64,000 nucleotides of DNA from Paraglaciecola sp. 20A4 (GCF_011378905.1 NZ_WTPY01000002.1:62001-126000); one strand, 5' to 3'; shown: positions 35,810-45,734, counted from the stretch's first letter. Notes: a model not told the origin generated them from the sequence alone. Numbers and translations are program-made.

Positions 35810-37087
35810 ATGTTTGATTTGAAAAAATTGGTCAAAGCAGTTGCGCTGTGTGGCGTGTTTGCTGCGAGTGTTACTTCAGTGTCTGCTAACGCGAGTGTAT
35901 TGTTAGAAGGCTGGGCCGGCGCTGGTGAATCTGGGTTCGGCAACATTGCATTGGACAAAAACGATGACAGCTCAAGTGGAGAGATTCTTTTCAGTAGTTT
36001 TGATGACTTAGGTTTTGACTCGGGTGTTAATTTTTTCAGCAACAGTCATGATTCTTTCTACGTAAATAACAACGGCAACATTAGTTTTAATGGTGCTATT
36101 AGTCAATTTACGCCAGATCCATTTCCTGCTACGAGTAACGCCATGATCGCACCTTTCTGGGGTGATGTGGATACACGTTGTACCGACTGCGGCGATGTCT
36201 TTATTGGTTCGCCTAATGCTGAAACCTTAGTCATCACTTGGGACAAAGTTGGTTTTTATCCTTCTGATAACTCGCTCACAAATACCTTTCAATTGGTGTT
36301 GATTGACCGTGCTGACACCGGTGCTGGTAACTTTGATGTGGAATTTCGTTATGAAGATATTAATTGGACTACAGGCGATGCGTCTGGCGGCAGTGATGGC
36401 CTAGGCGGCACACCAGCACAAGCAGGTTACGACGCTGGCGATGGCGTTAACTTTTTTACTGTGCCTGGTTCTCAAACCGATGAAATTGTTAATTTAGACA
36501 CGACTGATAGTAATACAGGTACAGTAGGGATTTGGAAGTTCGCTATTCGTGACGGCCAATTACCAGGCGACAACGCTGAGAACCCTATTTTGCCTGTCAT
36601 CAACCCCGAAACTCCTACAAACTATAACTTTGAGTTTGTCATTATTGAGCCTGAAACACCGATTTTCATCGACCCAGATGTAGCTGTTGGTTATGACTAT
36701 ATCGTTAACAGTGGCCCTAATGTGCAATCAGTTATGTTACCCACTGGTTTTGGCGATGACGTTTATGACCTTTGGTTATGGGATGACGCTCTAGCATCTT
36801 GGTATGACACTGATACAGATTTATTCGGCGGCGTTACTTTTGATTTTGGTACCGCAGTGGATCGTTTTCGTATTCTAGGTATTGAAACGTCTGAAATGGT
36901 TGATCCTACCGACGGAAGTGCATTTGTAACAGCATTGACCTTTGATTCTGCGGGTACAATAAACATCAATCAAAATGCTATTACTGAGTTTGTTGGTGGT
37001 ACGCAAGCGGTTTCTGCTCCTGCAGGGCTAGGTATCTTCGCTCTATCTTTGTTGGTACTATTTCGCACTAGAAAGCATCGTGCTTAA
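35810..37087 (+). CDS. Exported nidogen-like domain protein with PEP-CTERM-like tail
   Basis: A 425-residue secreted protein. Signal peptide (VALCGVFAASVTSVSANA) then a nidogen-type (NIDO) domain, seen in NAMIAPFWGDVDTRCTDCGDV and FQLVLIDRADTGAGNFDVEF, then an acidic beta-rich region with an NPETPTNY linker. The C-terminus VSAPAGLGIFALSLLVLF plus RTRKHRA has the tripartite look of an exosortase (PEP-CTERM) sorting signal: short motif, membrane helix, basic cluster, although Pro-Glu-Pro is replaced by SAPAG. No exosortase is in the window. Probably an extracellular or surface protein. Confidence 0.82.
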   Translation: MFDLKKLVKAVALCGVFAASVTSVSANASVLLEGWAGAGESGFGNIALDKNDDSSSGEILFSSFDDLGFDSGVNFFSNSHDSFYVNNNGNISFNGAISQFTPDPFPATSNAMIAPFWGDVDTRCTDCGDVFIGSPNAETLVITWDKVGFYPSDNSLTNTFQLVLIDRADTGAGNFDVEFRYEDINWTTGDASGGSDGLGGTPAQAGYDAGDGVNFFTVPGSQTDEIVNLDTTDSNTGTVGIWKFAIRDGQLPGDNAENPILPVINPETPTNYNFEFVIIEPETPIFIDPDVAVGYDYIVNSGPNVQSVMLPTGFGDDVYDLWLWDDALASWYDTDTDLFGGVTFDFGTAVDRFRILGIETSEMVDPTDGSAFVTALTFDSAGTININQNAITEFVGGTQAVSAPAGLGIFALSLLVLFRTRKHRA

Positions 37088-37102
37088 CGTTAGTTGAATA
37101 AT

Positions 37103-37132
37103 AAAAAGAGGAGCGATGGCTCCTCTTTTTTT
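37103..37132 (+). terminator. Rho-independent terminator
   Basis: GAGGAGC (37108-37114) and GCTCCTC (37119-37125) with a GATG loop, flanked by A and T tracts. It ends the NIDO gene transcript and separates it from the IalB gene. Confidence 0.88.
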
Positions 37133-37151
37133 GCCTTTATGGAGTGATTTT

Positions 37152-37649
37152 ATGCGGTTAATTTTTGCTGCTTTTACCTTTTTATTCTTTTTATCTGGCG
37201 TTGCGCATGCTCAAAGTCAGCAAACGTTTGGTTCTTGGAGTTTGTTATGCGGCGATCAGGGCAATTGTTCTGTGAGTCAGCTGGTGGCTATGGACCCCGA
37301 AGGCAAAAAAGTGTTATTGGGTGCCAATGTTAATTTTTCTATGTCTAATAGCTTTCCAGTTTTAATGTTACGCATGCCACCCAATTTAAATAAAACCAGT
37401 GGTGTGGGGATCAAAATTGACGATAATAAAGCCATTCAAGTTGCTTTATCTCAATGTACAGCAGTGGCCTGTCAAAGCGTGATCAAGATAGATAAAACGT
37501 TATTTGCAGAATTGCGCGACGGTAAATTGGCAAAAGTGGCCTTTGCCTTAGAAAAAAGTAAACAGCTTACCCTGCCCTTATCGCTAAATGGATTCGCAGA
37601 AGCGTATAAAGCATTACTCGATTCACGAAAAACCTCTGAAGGACGTTAA
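37152..37649 (+). CDS. IalB family exported protein (invasion-associated locus B)
   Basis: A 165-residue periplasmic protein with signal peptide ending AHAQ and the IalB (PF06776) body: QTFGSWSLLCGDQGNCSVSQ, LRMPPNLNKTSGVGIKIDD and SQCTAVACQSVIKID with conserved cysteines. The start at 37152 has GGAG nine bases ahead; the longer frame overlaps the terminator hairpin. IalB was named in Bartonella, but members are widespread in free-living bacteria and the role is unknown. Confidence 0.85.
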   Translation: MRLIFAAFTFLFFLSGVAHAQSQQTFGSWSLLCGDQGNCSVSQLVAMDPEGKKVLLGANVNFSMSNSFPVLMLRMPPNLNKTSGVGIKIDDNKAIQVALSQCTAVACQSVIKIDKTLFAELRDGKLAKVAFALEKSKQLTLPLSLNGFAEAYKALLDSRKTSEGR

Positions 37650-37867
37650 CTTTCTGCTATTTTGATCGGTATAGCCTATTACCGCCTTTCCTGTTATCAA
37701 CAATGTTATTTCATTCACCGTCGGCATATCCCTTTCCATACGTCACGTGAGAGATTATTCTGCACAGTTAAAATTAGTAGTTTTGATCTCGATAATTTAT
37801 ACTATAAAGTTTAAGTTGATGAAAAATATACTGAAATTATATTCAGTGAATAAAAGGATGTGCAAAA

Positions 37868-39763
37868 ATGGCGTATGATTTTGGTACCAACACGCTCGGG
37901 ATCAGTAATCCGTTTAAACCCGAAGGTGCTGCGAAAGCACTAAGTGGGCTGGCCGTAGTTGTGCTTGGGGTGATCGCGCTTTTAGGTGTGGCTGATGATT
38001 TGAAAAACGATATGGTACTAGCGTGGGTTAACGCATTACTCGGGTTAACCTTACTTACTTTGGGGTTACGCCATGCTGGGATGGGTTTATTTCAGTTGTT
38101 TAAATATTTTGTTGGCCGCTCTGTGCCTACGTCCCTTGCCTACAACCATAATTCAAGCGAAAAACAGAATGCTCAGCGTGAGCGTTTTCAAACTGCCTAC
38201 GATGCGCAGGAGCTGGAATCCATGTTAATGGGGCGAAAAAACGCTACCTTTACTGAGCCTGAAGGCTGGATCGCGCGATTGATACATACGCTAGTACCGC
38301 GCCTAATATTTAGTCCCTATCCTATCCGTAACTTTGTACAAGAACTCGGTGGTCTAGTGTGTGCCACTGTGGTTGGCTTAATTGCTTTCGGTGCAGCTTA
38401 TTTCGTTTCAGCCTCAGGTTTAGTGGGCAATGCGGGCGTTATTATTACGCCGATTTTATCTGTATTGTTATTGGTATATCTGATTGCTCAGTGGCGTAGC
38501 ACATCCCATTCGTTGGCGGCGCCTAATATGCGTAAACTGCAAGCAAAAACCGCCGCTAGTCTAGCGAAACTTTTGGTCTTTGCGATTGTGGTTCCGATTG
38601 CTATTGGCTTTGTTTATAGCCAATTAAATAGTCGTTTAGCAGAGCAAGTACAGCAAGTATTGACTGACGTCGTAGCGTTTGATGCATGGTGGAACTTACT
38701 ACTATTGATCGTTATGGTCTTCGCCGTAATAGGATTATCGTGGGTGATGGTGAAGGAACGTTTAGCCCTAGCTAATCCCAGTACAGAGGTCAGTGAGTTT
38801 CGTGAAAACTTACAAGAGTCTGTACATCCAAATGAGATTTTCATTAATATTGAAAATATCGTATTGGCCAATCGCCGTTACAAAGAAATCCCCAATCGTA
38901 TGTATCAGGAATTTGACCCTAAGCTGCAAGAGCAGAGTCAGGGCAAAGGGAGTTTCAAAGGCAAGTTACTTATTGAAACGCAACCTGAATTTAGCCAGTT
39001 AAACTACAGCGCTAAATTTAATGCATTTCGTTTGCTCGCGACTATTGCCGCGCAAATATTGGTTTTTGCTGGCGCTTTACTTTTGTTCTTTACGGTACAA
39101 GAAGGTTATCAGCTGTACCAATTTATCGCTCAACAATTATTTAATTTAGAGGGGATGAGCCAAGTACGCGTTGATGCGATTTTGCATGACTTTGGTTTAC
39201 AATTGAGCGGTTTTTTGGTGTTGTTATTTAGCTGGCTAACGGTCGCTGCAGGGGCAACTATTCTGGCCAGAGGCACCAATTTATTTTGGGCGGAGATGCA
39301 GTTTAGTAGTTTATTAATGTGGATGAAAACAGAGGGCACATTTACCGAGAGCAAAGTGTCTACTGGAATGTCAATTCATGACTCTACGCGCTCTGAGAAC
39401 GTTGTGGTTCGTAGTTCTATTACGCCTTGGATTATTACCTCTCGCGTGATGACATCTACATTTGCTACAACGGGGACTAAGAACTTAGAGATGCCACGCT
39501 ATGTCATGCAAATGGATAAAAACAATCAAGAACTGCAAGGGATCGTAGGGGAAATCACGCAGTTTTTACGCAAACGAGAAGCCATTGCCTCGATCACCAA
39601 TGAGCAAGACTTGTCCAGCGCCGAAAACATCTATCGGGTAAATGAAGCCAGTCGTGCTAAATCTGATGTGTTAATAGGTGAGACTGCTGCATCAGAAAAG
39701 CGCAAGCTTGAGGAGCAAGCGGCAGGAAAACTGCGCCAAGATGAATTAAATGAATCATCATGA
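37868..39763 (+). CDS. Large polytopic membrane protein, unknown
   Basis: A 631-residue protein with about eight membrane segments in pairs (near 25-45, 51-75, 160-183, 187-208, 232-252, 276-298, 388-410, 445-470). A cytoplasmic linker lies between pairs two and three, and a polar C-terminal region of about 140 residues ends in a charged coiled-coil-like tail (ASEKRKLEEQAAGKLRQ). No catalytic motif is recognised. AAAGGATGTG precedes ATG. It stands alone on its strand; I cannot assign a family. Confidence 0.75.
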   Translation: MAYDFGTNTLGISNPFKPEGAAKALSGLAVVVLGVIALLGVADDLKNDMVLAWVNALLGLTLLTLGLRHAGMGLFQLFKYFVGRSVPTSLAYNHNSSEKQNAQRERFQTAYDAQELESMLMGRKNATFTEPEGWIARLIHTLVPRLIFSPYPIRNFVQELGGLVCATVVGLIAFGAAYFVSASGLVGNAGVIITPILSVLLLVYLIAQWRSTSHSLAAPNMRKLQAKTAASLAKLLVFAIVVPIAIGFVYSQLNSRLAEQVQQVLTDVVAFDAWWNLLLLIVMVFAVIGLSWVMVKERLALANPSTEVSEFRENLQESVHPNEIFINIENIVLANRRYKEIPNRMYQEFDPKLQEQSQGKGSFKGKLLIETQPEFSQLNYSAKFNAFRLLATIAAQILVFAGALLLFFTVQEGYQLYQFIAQQLFNLEGMSQVRVDAILHDFGLQLSGFLVLLFSWLTVAAGATILARGTNLFWAEMQFSSLLMWMKTEGTFTESKVSTGMSIHDSTRSENVVVRSSITPWIITSRVMTSTFATTGTKNLEMPRYVMQMDKNNQELQGIVGEITQFLRKREAIASITNEQDLSSAENIYRVNEASRAKSDVLIGETAASEKRKLEEQAAGKLRQDELNESS

Positions 39764-39786
39764 CGTAGCCCGCTTGTTAAGCTAAT

Positions 39787-39820
39787 CAATAAAAGCAGGC
39801 TAGCCTTGAGATGCCTGCTT
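39787..39820 (-). terminator. Minus-strand terminator overlapping the M20 stop
   Basis: AAGCAGGC (39793-39800) pairs with GCCTGCTT (39813-39820); on the minus strand TTTTATTG follows. It includes the last codons of the M20 peptidase gene. Confidence 0.6.
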
Positions 39821-41263
39821 AACCATTGCGTAGTAAAACTGGATGGCTTGCAAGTAATCTGCAACGGCGATTTGCTCATTCACACCATGAAAACGTTTCA
39901 TCGTGTGCGGATTAAGCCGCACCATCATAAACCGATAAACATTGTCTGACAGCCCATAGAAATTAGAGGCATCAGTCCCGCCTTGCACTAAATAAGGCGC
40001 AACCAGCAAATTAGGCTCTAAACGCCGTATTGTTTGCTCAATAAGTTTATAGCCATAGGTTTCAGTGGATGAGACGGGTGATGCTTCATTAGTCATAAAG
40101 GCTTCGATTTCAACTCTAGGGTCGCCTATCGCTTTGGTAATGTGCTGAGTAACACTGTCGACGGTATCCCCTGGTAATATCCTAAAATTAACCACCGCTT
40201 CTGCTTCTGTGGGTAAAACGTTAGATTTAGAACTGCCTTTTAACATCGTTACCGCCGTTGAGGTGCGAATGCTAGCCGCTGAACTCGGACTGTCCAGCAT
40301 CATGCTTTCTACAGCTGGAGAGAATAACCATAAGTTCGACATGGGTATGCGCGTGGCTAAGTCGGTAGCGAAACCAATATGTTGAAATGTATCGAGGATA
40401 AAGCGCATGTCAGCACTAAACGGGCTGGCTTCAACCTTAACTATGGCTTGTGCGAGTATGCCGGCCGCCGTGTGTGCTGGTGGTTGCGAAGAGTGCCCAC
40501 CAGCTGCTTTAACCGTTAAACGAAGGTTCACAAACCCCTTTTCAGCTACACCGATCACCGCCACTGGCTTTGATACACCAGGTAACATGTTCTCAGTCAC
40601 TACGCCCCCCTCATCTAGAACAAACTCAAAGGTGACGTTTTGTTTCGCTAAAAATGCAGCGATTTGTCGCGCTCCGTCTTTACCCCCCGACTCTTCATCG
40701 TGGCCAAAGGCAAAATAGATACTGCGCTTAGGTTGAATATTTTGTGCCAGCAGCATCTCCATAGATTCCATCAACGCGACAACACTTATTTTGTCGTCAA
40801 TCGTGCCGCGCCCCCAAACTGTGCCTTCGATGATTTCTCCGCTAAAAGGAGGATGTTGCCACTGATTTGCTGTTGCTTCATCCACAGGCACGACATCCAT
40901 GTGGCCCATAAAAAGAGCGGGTTTAAGCGTCGGGTCACTCCCCTTTAGATGGTAGAGCAGGCTATAGTCATTGATCACATCTAGGTTGGCCCGTTGGTGA
41001 ACAAGAGGAAAAGAGTCTTTTAAATATTGCTGGAAGGCTAAGAAGGCTTTTTCGTCAAATTGACTACGGTCATCAAAAGATATAGTGGGTATTTGAATCG
41101 CCTGTGAAAAGCGGTTTAAAGCGGCCTGCGTATCAATTTTTACTGGCTCAATTGGCGTTTCTACCACATATTGTTGGTCGCTATAAAAACTATTGGCTCG
41201 ATAAAATAGCAGACCAATTAACAGTAAAATAAAAACGCTAAAACTTATTATTATTTTTTTCAT
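39800..41263 (-). CDS. M20 family carboxypeptidase (PM20D1/CPS1-like)
   Basis: A 487-residue zinc peptidase anchored by an N-terminal helix (IIISFSVFILLLIGLLFY). Metal ligands: His in FMGHMDVVPV, bridging Asp in WGRGTIDDK, the Glu pair in GHDEESGGKD, Asp in VLDEGG, and the late His in KRFHGVNEQ. Length and the N-terminal TM match the Gly-X carboxypeptidase/N-acyl-amino-acid hydrolase subgroup. It probably acts in the periplasm on peptides or N-acyl amino acids. Confidence 0.9.
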   Translation of the reverse strand: MKKIIISFSVFILLLIGLLFYRANSFYSDQQYVVETPIEPVKIDTQAALNRFSQAIQIPTISFDDRSQFDEKAFLAFQQYLKDSFPLVHQRANLDVINDYSLLYHLKGSDPTLKPALFMGHMDVVPVDEATANQWQHPPFSGEIIEGTVWGRGTIDDKISVVALMESMEMLLAQNIQPKRSIYFAFGHDEESGGKDGARQIAAFLAKQNVTFEFVLDEGGVVTENMLPGVSKPVAVIGVAEKGFVNLRLTVKAAGGHSSQPPAHTAAGILAQAIVKVEASPFSADMRFILDTFQHIGFATDLATRIPMSNLWLFSPAVESMMLDSPSSAASIRTSTAVTMLKGSSKSNVLPTEAEAVVNFRILPGDTVDSVTQHITKAIGDPRVEIEAFMTNEASPVSSTETYGYKLIEQTIRRLEPNLLVAPYLVQGGTDASNFYGLSDNVYRFMMVRLNPHTMKRFHGVNEQIAVADYLQAIQFYYAMVKQASQG

Positions 41264-41336
41264 CTTTCGCTACTTATCGTTCATTTAAAGATAGAATCGC
41301 CAACGAGTATAACGTTATCTGATTCGAGGGATCTAG

Positions 41337-42233
41337 TTGTCTAATTCAGCCTTATTTGCAATTGTCGCTCTTATATGGGGAACGACTTGGATTGCCATTA
41401 CATTTCAGTTAGGTGAGATACACCCGATTTTATCTGTGGCTATTCGTTTTTCTCTTGCCGCTGCCATTTTAGGTATTTTCTGCGCGGTTAGGGGCTTATC
41501 TTTACGTTTGCCTAAGCATTTACACATCAAAATGGCAGCAGCGGGATTATGTTTTTATGGTCTGGAGTACAGTTTACTGTACTTAAGTCAGCAATATATT
41601 ATTAGTGCGCTAGTCGCCTTGATGAGCTCAGGCATGATTTATATTAATGTACTGCTCAGGCGGGTTATTTTGAAGAAGCCTATTCGTATGGAAGTCGTCG
41701 TTGGAGCGGCATTTGGTATGCTTGGTATTGGGCTGATTTTTTATCCGGAATTTTCCCAACTAAAGGCAGATACTTTACTCGTTTTTGGTATTACATTAGC
41801 ACTGACGTCGTTTTTATTTGCTGGTTTGGGTAACGTCTTGTCTGAACGTATTTTAGATTATGGTACACCTGTGGTGCAGATGAATTTTTGGGCCATGAGT
41901 TATGGTTCCATAAGTATATTGGCTTTTGCTTTGGTAAGCGACATTGATTGGGTGCTGCCTACGCGCTGGGAATACTACTTAGCGATATCGTATTTAAGCA
42001 TCTTTGGTTCAGTTATCGCGTTTGGCGCATATATGAAGTTAGTTCGTCAGATGGGCTCTGATAAAACAGCATATGTGGTGTTGGTTTATCCTATTGTTGC
42101 GCTATTAGTTTCGACCATTTTTGAAGGCTACCAATGGTATTTAGCTTCATTAATAGGGGTTTTCTTTGTTATTTTGGGCAACGCCATTGCGATGGGGAAG
42201 TTGTCAATTAAACGTAGGTCGGCGGTCACTTAG
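41337..42233 (+). CDS. EamA/DMT superfamily transporter
   Basis: A 298-residue ten-helix transporter with two EamA repeats: FAIVALIWGTTWIAITFQLG at the start and SYLSIFGSVIAFGAYMKLVRQMG in the second half. The family exports amino acids, metabolites or toxic compounds. The start is TTG, supported by GAGGG six bases ahead. Substrate not deducible. Confidence 0.88.
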   Translation: MSNSALFAIVALIWGTTWIAITFQLGEIHPILSVAIRFSLAAAILGIFCAVRGLSLRLPKHLHIKMAAAGLCFYGLEYSLLYLSQQYIISALVALMSSGMIYINVLLRRVILKKPIRMEVVVGAAFGMLGIGLIFYPEFSQLKADTLLVFGITLALTSFLFAGLGNVLSERILDYGTPVVQMNFWAMSYGSISILAFALVSDIDWVLPTRWEYYLAISYLSIFGSVIAFGAYMKLVRQMGSDKTAYVVLVYPIVALLVSTIFEGYQWYLASLIGVFFVILGNAIAMGKLSIKRRSAVT

Positions 42234-42317
42234 CTTAGCGAGAAAATCGCCGACCAATGGTAAGAACTGTTGCACAGTGTAGTTTCACTATGCTGCGCTC
42301 ATTACAAGCGAGGGTTT

Positions 42318-42908
42318 ATGAGCGATATATTACAACTACTTGAAAATAATAGAATTTGGTCAGAGGGGATGAAAGAGGCTGAACCTAATTTTTTTGATAA
42401 GCTTGCCAATCTGCAAAAACCAGAATATTTGTGGATTGGATGTTCTGATAGCCGGGTTCCTGCAAACCAACTTTTAGGGCTTGTGCCTGGGGATATATTT
42501 GTACACCGTAACGTCGCTAATTTAGTGGTACATACCGACTTTAACTGCTTGTCAGTTTTACAGTACGCAATCGACGTGCTTAAAGTAAAGCATGTGATTG
42601 TGTGTGGTCACTATGGCTGCGGCGGCATAGATGCTGCGCTTCAGGATCAACAGCTTGGCTTAATTGATAATTGGCTAGAGAACATTAAAGATATCGCCAA
42701 ATTTCATCAAGAAGAGCTTGCAACACTATCGGGCGAGCAGCGTTCAGCGCGGTTATGTGAGTTAAACGTGATCGAGCAGGCGAATAATATTCGTCGTAGT
42801 AATATATTCAAAGATGCCGCTGCACGTGGGCAGCGAGTGCGTATTCATAGTTGGATCTATAGCCTACGCAACGGACGCATCAAAGATTTAGCTAAAGTAG
42901 AAGGGTAA
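42318..42908 (+). CDS. can: Beta-class carbonic anhydrase
   Basis: A 196-residue enzyme interconverting CO2 and bicarbonate. Zinc ligands and catalytic dyad are present: WIGCSDSRVPANQ (Cys plus the Asp-Arg pair) and VICGHYGCGGI (His and Cys); the FVHRNVANLV strand is typical. The start at 42318 follows GCGAGGGTTT. It precedes the histidine phosphatase gene by six bases, indicating an operon. Confidence 0.95.
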   Translation: MSDILQLLENNRIWSEGMKEAEPNFFDKLANLQKPEYLWIGCSDSRVPANQLLGLVPGDIFVHRNVANLVVHTDFNCLSVLQYAIDVLKVKHVIVCGHYGCGGIDAALQDQQLGLIDNWLENIKDIAKFHQEELATLSGEQRSARLCELNVIEQANNIRRSNIFKDAAARGQRVRIHSWIYSLRNGRIKDLAKVEG

Positions 42909-42914
42909 AGATCA

Positions 42915-43409
42915 ATGCGCTGTACCTCTGTTCGTTTGTATTGCATGACTTTTTTAGCCCTCGCTTTAACGGTAGGATTGGGCGAGGCAAGCGCGGAGCA
43001 GCGCTGGTATTTTGTGCGTCATTTTGAAAAACAAATCGGCGATGATCCTAACTTAACGACCAAGGGGCATCAGCGTGCAGCTGCTTTAGCTGATTACTTT
43101 CGTTACATTCCATTATCGAAGGTGTTCTCAACCGATTATAAGCGTACTACGCAAACCGTCGCTGATACTGCCAAGCAGCAAAACATGTCGGTTACCATCT
43201 ATGATCCTTCTGAACCTCAAGCGTTTATTCAACTCATTTCGGCTCAACATGATGTGTTGGTGGCGGGGCATAGTAATACAATACCTGACTTAGTCCGTGC
43301 GCTTGGAGGGCAAGCTAAAGATTTGTCGGAGAAAGATTATGGACGATTGTTTATTGTGACGCGCACCGGTGGTGATGTAATCACACAAAGTGTCATCGTA
43401 CCGTTTTAA
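42915..43409 (+). CDS. Exported histidine phosphatase family protein
   Basis: A 164-residue protein with signal peptide (FLALALTVGLGEASA) and a compact phosphoglycerate-mutase-like fold. The catalytic His lies in VRHFEKQ (RHxE variant), the second His in VAGHSNTIPDLV, and KGHQRAAALADYF and FSTDYKRTTQTV support the family (SixA-like). Predicted periplasmic phosphatase; substrate unknown. Co-transcribed with can. Confidence 0.88.
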   Translation: MRCTSVRLYCMTFLALALTVGLGEASAEQRWYFVRHFEKQIGDDPNLTTKGHQRAAALADYFRYIPLSKVFSTDYKRTTQTVADTAKQQNMSVTIYDPSEPQAFIQLISAQHDVLVAGHSNTIPDLVRALGGQAKDLSEKDYGRLFIVTRTGGDVITQSVIVPF

Positions 43410-43658
43410 ATCAATCACACCTGATACTAGCATGAGTGGCAACGTCGTAAGCTGGTCTTATATGTAATAAGGTTGTAGCGCTAATGTCATGTTTTATCAT
43501 TAGCTTTTACGATATATCAGCGTTTTTGAATGGCAATTAACCAAAAGTCAAAGATGATAAATATTTCTTTCAGTAAATGACGAGTAAGGTTGATAAAACG
43601 TTCAAGTCATACTTCAGTCAATGGTAGAATTAACGTTTAATCTAATAGAGGAATTTTC

Positions 43659-44891
43659 ATGCCCAACGCCCGCTCTAAAAATGCTACCAAGGTTAAACCT
43701 GCTTTAGGATTAGTCGAGTTCGTAGCGTTAATGGCGTTAATGACCTCTTTAGTGGCATTGAGCATTGATGCCATGCTACCGGCTTTAAATCAGATTGCGT
43801 TAGATTTAGCGATCACGGATCCTCAAGATACTCACCTAATTGTTTCGCTTTTTTTCATCGGTATGGCGTTTGGCCAACTGTATTTTGGACCCCTTTCTGA
43901 CGCGAAAGGCCGACGTTATACTATTATTACTGGGTTGATCATTTTTGCTGTTGGCACGGTTGTGTGTATGTTTGCCGAGTCTTTGACGGTGTTATTAATC
44001 GGACGCGTTATTCAAGCTTTTGGGGTGTCAGGTCCGCGTATTGCAGCTTTAGCAGTAATAAGAGACCAATATAAAGGTGAAGCAATGGCCCGAGTAATGT
44101 CCTTTATTATGATGGTGTTTATTTTGGTGCCTATGCTGGCCCCGAGTTTCGGTCAAGCGGTTCTTTTTTGGTTTTCATGGCAGCATATTTTTTCATCATT
44201 CTTGGTTATCGGCTTGCTAACTGGCGTATGGTATTTTCTGCGTCAACCCGAAACGTTACCCAAAGACAAGCGTGTTCCCTTTAGTTGGCATCAGCTTTAT
44301 CATTCTAGCCGCTTTATTCTGAGGAATAAGCTCGTGATGTTTTACACTTTCTCTATGGGCTTGGTCTTCGGTGGCTTTCTAGCCTATATCAGCGCTTCTC
44401 AGACCGTATTTCAGATTATATATGATACAGGGGAGCTATTCCCTCTCTATTTCGCTCTGCTCGCTTTTTCAATTGGCTTTGCATCATTTATTAATGGTAC
44501 GTTAGTCATGCGTTTGGGCATGCGTAAATTATGTACTTGGGCTATTTTTGGTTGGCTCGGATTCACCACTATATTACTGATCATGTGCTTAATATATGGT
44601 GGACTTCCACCTCTTAATTACTTAATTAGCATTTTATTTGCTGCATTTTTCTGTATTGGCATTTTATTTGGGAATCTTAATTCCATGGCGATGCAACCTT
44701 TGGGTGATACAGCTGGACTTGGTGCAGCGATCATCGGCTCACTGAGTAGCATTATATCTGTACCCTCTGCAGTATTTGTAGGTAGCTTTATTGAAAACAC
44801 CATGACCCCTATCGCTATTGGTTTTGTTGGTTTTGGCTTCGCTTCATTTTTGTTTTTTTGGTTTGCTGAGCGACCAAAAGCACTAACATAA
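43659..44891 (+). CDS. Bcr/CflA-type MFS efflux transporter
   Basis: A 410-residue twelve-helix drug:H+ antiporter. Features of the Bcr/CflA group: DAMLPALNQIALDL in the first helix, motif A-like GPLSDAKGRRYT, IRVIQAFG-like GRVIQAFGVSGPRIAALAVIRDQY, and LRQPETLPK after helix six. AGAGGAATTTTC precedes ATG. It would export antimicrobials or metabolites such as sulfonamide-like or peptide compounds; the real substrate is unknown. Confidence 0.9.
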   Translation: MPNARSKNATKVKPALGLVEFVALMALMTSLVALSIDAMLPALNQIALDLAITDPQDTHLIVSLFFIGMAFGQLYFGPLSDAKGRRYTIITGLIIFAVGTVVCMFAESLTVLLIGRVIQAFGVSGPRIAALAVIRDQYKGEAMARVMSFIMMVFILVPMLAPSFGQAVLFWFSWQHIFSSFLVIGLLTGVWYFLRQPETLPKDKRVPFSWHQLYHSSRFILRNKLVMFYTFSMGLVFGGFLAYISASQTVFQIIYDTGELFPLYFALLAFSIGFASFINGTLVMRLGMRKLCTWAIFGWLGFTTILLIMCLIYGGLPPLNYLISILFAAFFCIGILFGNLNSMAMQPLGDTAGLGAAIIGSLSSIISVPSAVFVGSFIENTMTPIAIGFVGFGFASFLFFWFAERPKALT

Positions 44892-45086
44892 CGACCATTC
44901 ATTCTATGCCCCTAAACCTTTTGTTTAAGGACTATCTTAATTGCCTTGGAACAGTTCGTGCTTCAAGGCTTTAGTAAAGCATTCATATATCGTTCAGCTA
45001 AAGACTGGATAATTGGCATTATAAATTTTGTCCAACGTAACGTAGTAATAAATGTTAGGTCAAAGTTGTTTTCTAAGGAGTCTCAG

Positions 45087-45734
45087 ATGTACAAGAAGTT
45101 AGTAGTTGGATTAGCCTTGTCGAGCTTAATGCTAGGCGGGTGTGCCTCTAATTCCATGGGTAACGCCTCTAACACGCAAAAAGGCGCAGGTATTGGTGCT
45201 GTCGTAGGTGCTTTACTGGGTAAGGGCACTGGCGACAACGACAAGAGCCGTTATGTATGGGGCGCAGCAGTCGGCGCTCTAGCGGGCTCTGCCATTGGTA
45301 ATTACATGGATAACCAAGAGCAGGAGTTTCGTGATGAACTAGCTGACAGTGGCGTTGAGGTTTATCGTGAGGGCGATACTTTGCGCTTATATATGCCTAG
45401 CAGTATTACGTTCAGTTCTGGGAATGCCTCAGTTGACGCTAGTTTTTACCCTGTATTAAAAGATGTGGCATTGGTTATTAACAAGTATGAAAAAACTACA
45501 TTAATGGTAGAAGGTCATACCGATAGTACCGGCGCTGATGATATGAACCAACGTTTGTCTGAAGCTCGGGCCAATAGTGTGAAAAATTACTTATTGCAGA
45601 ATGGCGTCGATAACAGACGAATTTCGACACTCGGTATGGGGGAATATACGCCGATAGCTGACAACGCTACTGAGGCTGGTCGTCAGAAAAATCGTCGGGT
45701 AGAGCTTAAGATTATACCTATGAGTAAAAACTAA
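45087..45734 (+). CDS. OmpA-family outer membrane lipoprotein (YiaD-like)
   Basis: A 215-residue lipoprotein. The lipobox LMLGGC gives lipidation at about residue 19. Two glycine-zipper stretches follow (GAGIGAVVGALLGKGTGD, GAAVGALAGSAIGNYMD), then an OmpA peptidoglycan-binding domain with VEGHTDSTGADDMNQRLSEARA and NRRVELKI. The ATG at 45087 is preceded by TAAGGAGTCTCAG; a much longer frame is excluded on this basis. It links outer membrane to cell wall. Confidence 0.93.
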   Translation: MYKKLVVGLALSSLMLGGCASNSMGNASNTQKGAGIGAVVGALLGKGTGDNDKSRYVWGAAVGALAGSAIGNYMDNQEQEFRDELADSGVEVYREGDTLRLYMPSSITFSSGNASVDASFYPVLKDVALVINKYEKTTLMVEGHTDSTGADDMNQRLSEARANSVKNYLLQNGVDNRRISTLGMGEYTPIADNATEAGRQKNRRVELKIIPMSKN

